64,000 bases of DNA from Nostoc sp. XA010 (GTDB lineage Bacteria > Cyanobacteriota > Cyanobacteriia > Cyanobacteriales > Nostocaceae), in assembly GCF_020829625.1 (NCBI RefSeq), contig NZ_JAIVFX010000010.1, positions 1 to 64,000 of the forward strand. The letters are read 5' to 3'. Both the position numbers and the translations under genes were made by a program. Each line of letters starts with the position of its first letter. Position 1 is the stretch's first letter. This document shows, piece by piece, positions 62,916-64,000 of this stretch. Under the pieces are notes generated by a model. It searched no databases. It was not told where the DNA came from and saw nothing but the letters and a program-made list of their open reading frames with translations.

Positions 62916-63647
62916 GTTGTATACCTTATAACTGGTCAACTTCTTAAGTTTACAATTGTATCTTTAGTTAAAGTAATTTTTCTTTACATTATTTACTTTT
63001 TGGCTATCTAATTGAGATTTTGATTGAACTTATGCCTGATTTTTAGCAAAATCATCCAATTTAAAAGTATTATTTTCTGATTAAAATATCAAATAATTAA
63101 ATAATTCAATTTAGCATACATAGATAAACTTAACAGTTCAGTTGTAAGTCTTCAGCACTTACTTTAATTTCCGTCACTGTTTAGGCTAGGTTAAGATATC
63201 TAGATAATTACTTTCTGTGCTTTTGTTGAATAATCAATGGTTAATTCAGGGATATTCCCTTATTCCTTATGGGATTCACTATTTTCTAATTACCTATTAA
63301 TTTGTAGAGCTTTGTGTATAAATTGGCTTTTAAATAAGTAAAATATTTCTCACAGTTTATTGTAAATCATACCTTGTAGATGTAATATTTTCACACTTTC
63401 TGAGAGTTGACCCTATAGCAACTTAGGCTTTTTAACTCTTTTTGGTATAAAGAAAAAATATACTGATTACATAAAATATGTGCTAAATATATTTCATTAT
63501 TCTCAGCGTGAGCCGATGTTTGATATTTTACCTGACCAGCACAAACCCTTGTGGGAAAATTTTTCTACCCTCTTTGGTTAGATTTTGTGCATAGCAAAAT
63601 GTTATAAATCTTTATGTAATGTGTGGACAAAAAGACAAACAAAATTT
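62916..63647. other. Long AT-rich gap upstream of the last gene
   Basis: I see no gene, repeat family or structured RNA here. It must contain the promoter of the secreted protein at 63648 and that of the GST gene, but no boxes stand out. Confidence 0.35.
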
Positions 63648-64000
63648 ATGAAGACAAGTTACAGCAAATTGCTGATCACGTTGGCAGGCATAGCAGGATT
63701 TGGTAGTTTCAGCCTTGTTATTACTTTACCATCTGAAGCTAAAGAGGCACTAAATCCTAACCCCAGTATTTTCAACGAAGCTCCCTATAACAAGGGTCAA
63801 CGTCTTCAAGTAAACACTCAATACACATCTAGTGAAGCTGCTTCCGTAACGGAAAAGGGTAATACTAAACCTAAACAAGTAGCGCAAAAAGGTAGTGTAA
63901 CAAATCCCAGACCAAGTATTTTCAACGAGCCGCCCTATAATCGTGGTGGCGGTACACCTAGTGAAACTGCACCCGTCACCCCACGTCCAGGAACTCAACC
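63648..64000 (+). CDS. Secreted fasciclin-like protein, N-terminal part (cut by window edge)
   Basis: The frame opens with ATG at 63648 and is still open at the window end. A signal peptide (YSKLLITLAGIAGFGSFSLV) is followed by a low-complexity extracellular stretch with the motif NPxPSIFNE(A/P)PYN(K/R)G twice (about residues 38-51 and 84-98) and PVTPRPGTQ near the edge. This N-terminus resembles cyanobacterial secreted fasciclin-domain proteins, which carry the adhesive domain next, but that domain is outside the window. I give the identity only as likely. Confidence 0.6.
   Translation, partial: MKTSYSKLLITLAGIAGFGSFSLVITLPSEAKEALNPNPSIFNEAPYNKGQRLQVNTQYTSSEAASVTEKGNTKPKQVAQKGSVTNPRPSIFNEPPYNRGGGTPSETAPVTPRPGTQ

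Overview
The window is chromosomal DNA from a filamentous, heterocyst-type (Nostoc/Anabaena-like) cyanobacterium. Supporting signs: the HIP1 octamer GCGATCGC recurs throughout; short tandem heptamer arrays of the TTAGTCA/TTGGTCA type sit in many gaps; gene content is cyanobacterial (CoaR/CoaT cobalt efflux, 6S RNA next to purK, ClpS, group 2 sigma factor, PEP-CTERM remnant, DUF4912 protein). Most of the window is housekeeping sequence heavily seeded with small mobile repeats.

Layout. 1-0.9 kb: truncated tnpB and a small conserved protein. 0.96-2.8 kb: divergent AEC permease and VanY-type carboxypeptidase. 2.85-5.03 kb: a compact C-protein-type restriction-modification module (C5 methylase on +, controller plus probable endonuclease on -, convergent ends overlapping). 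5.07-5.2 kb: a MITE with target duplication. 5.2-11.4 kb: PBP2 and a 1268-residue phosphate-binding-protein/DUF4912 fusion. 12-17 kb: membrane protein, then divergent coaR-coaT around a near-perfect operator. 17.4-26 kb: atypical glycosyltransferase, RND efflux pair with a shortened TetR gene, WcaI-like glycosyltransferase. 26.6-35.9 kb: PEP-CTERM remnant, glyS, murD with an in-frame repeat insertion, PAN-domain protein, hicAB, argS, Uma2 nuclease, CobE/CbiG-type protein whose end was rewritten by a heptamer array. 36-43.1 kb: holin-like protein, peptidoglycan-binding protein, paired M16 peptidases, 6S RNA, purK, pentapeptide protein, a 50-residue membrane protein. 43.6-50.7 kb: small conserved protein, ImmA/IrrE pseudogene, acyltransferase, secreted FAD oxidoreductase, clpS, DUF2103 protein, moaE, a receiver/cupin chimera and a 21-bp tandem array. 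50.7-64 kb: divergent leuA and GntR regulator, ferredoxin-like protein, nucleotidyltransferase, pRiA4b ORF-3-like protein, cobO, sigma factor, HerA-like ATPase, GST and a truncated fasciclin-like secreted protein at the edge.

Themes. Cobalt/cobalamin genes recur (coaR, coaT, CobE/CbiG-like, cobO). Cell-envelope genes are common (VanY, PBP2, MurD, peptidoglycan-binding, glycosyltransferases, RND pump). Repeat elements are not confined to gaps: they appear inside tnpB, murD, the DUF2103 gene and the end of the CobE-like gene as readable in-frame inserts. I found no CRISPR array, tRNA, rRNA or prophage. I see no wholly new multi-gene system; the most unusual items are the shared-operator R-M module, the DUF4912 fusion, the in-frame repeat insertions and several gene remnants too short or broken to be found by ORF length alone.
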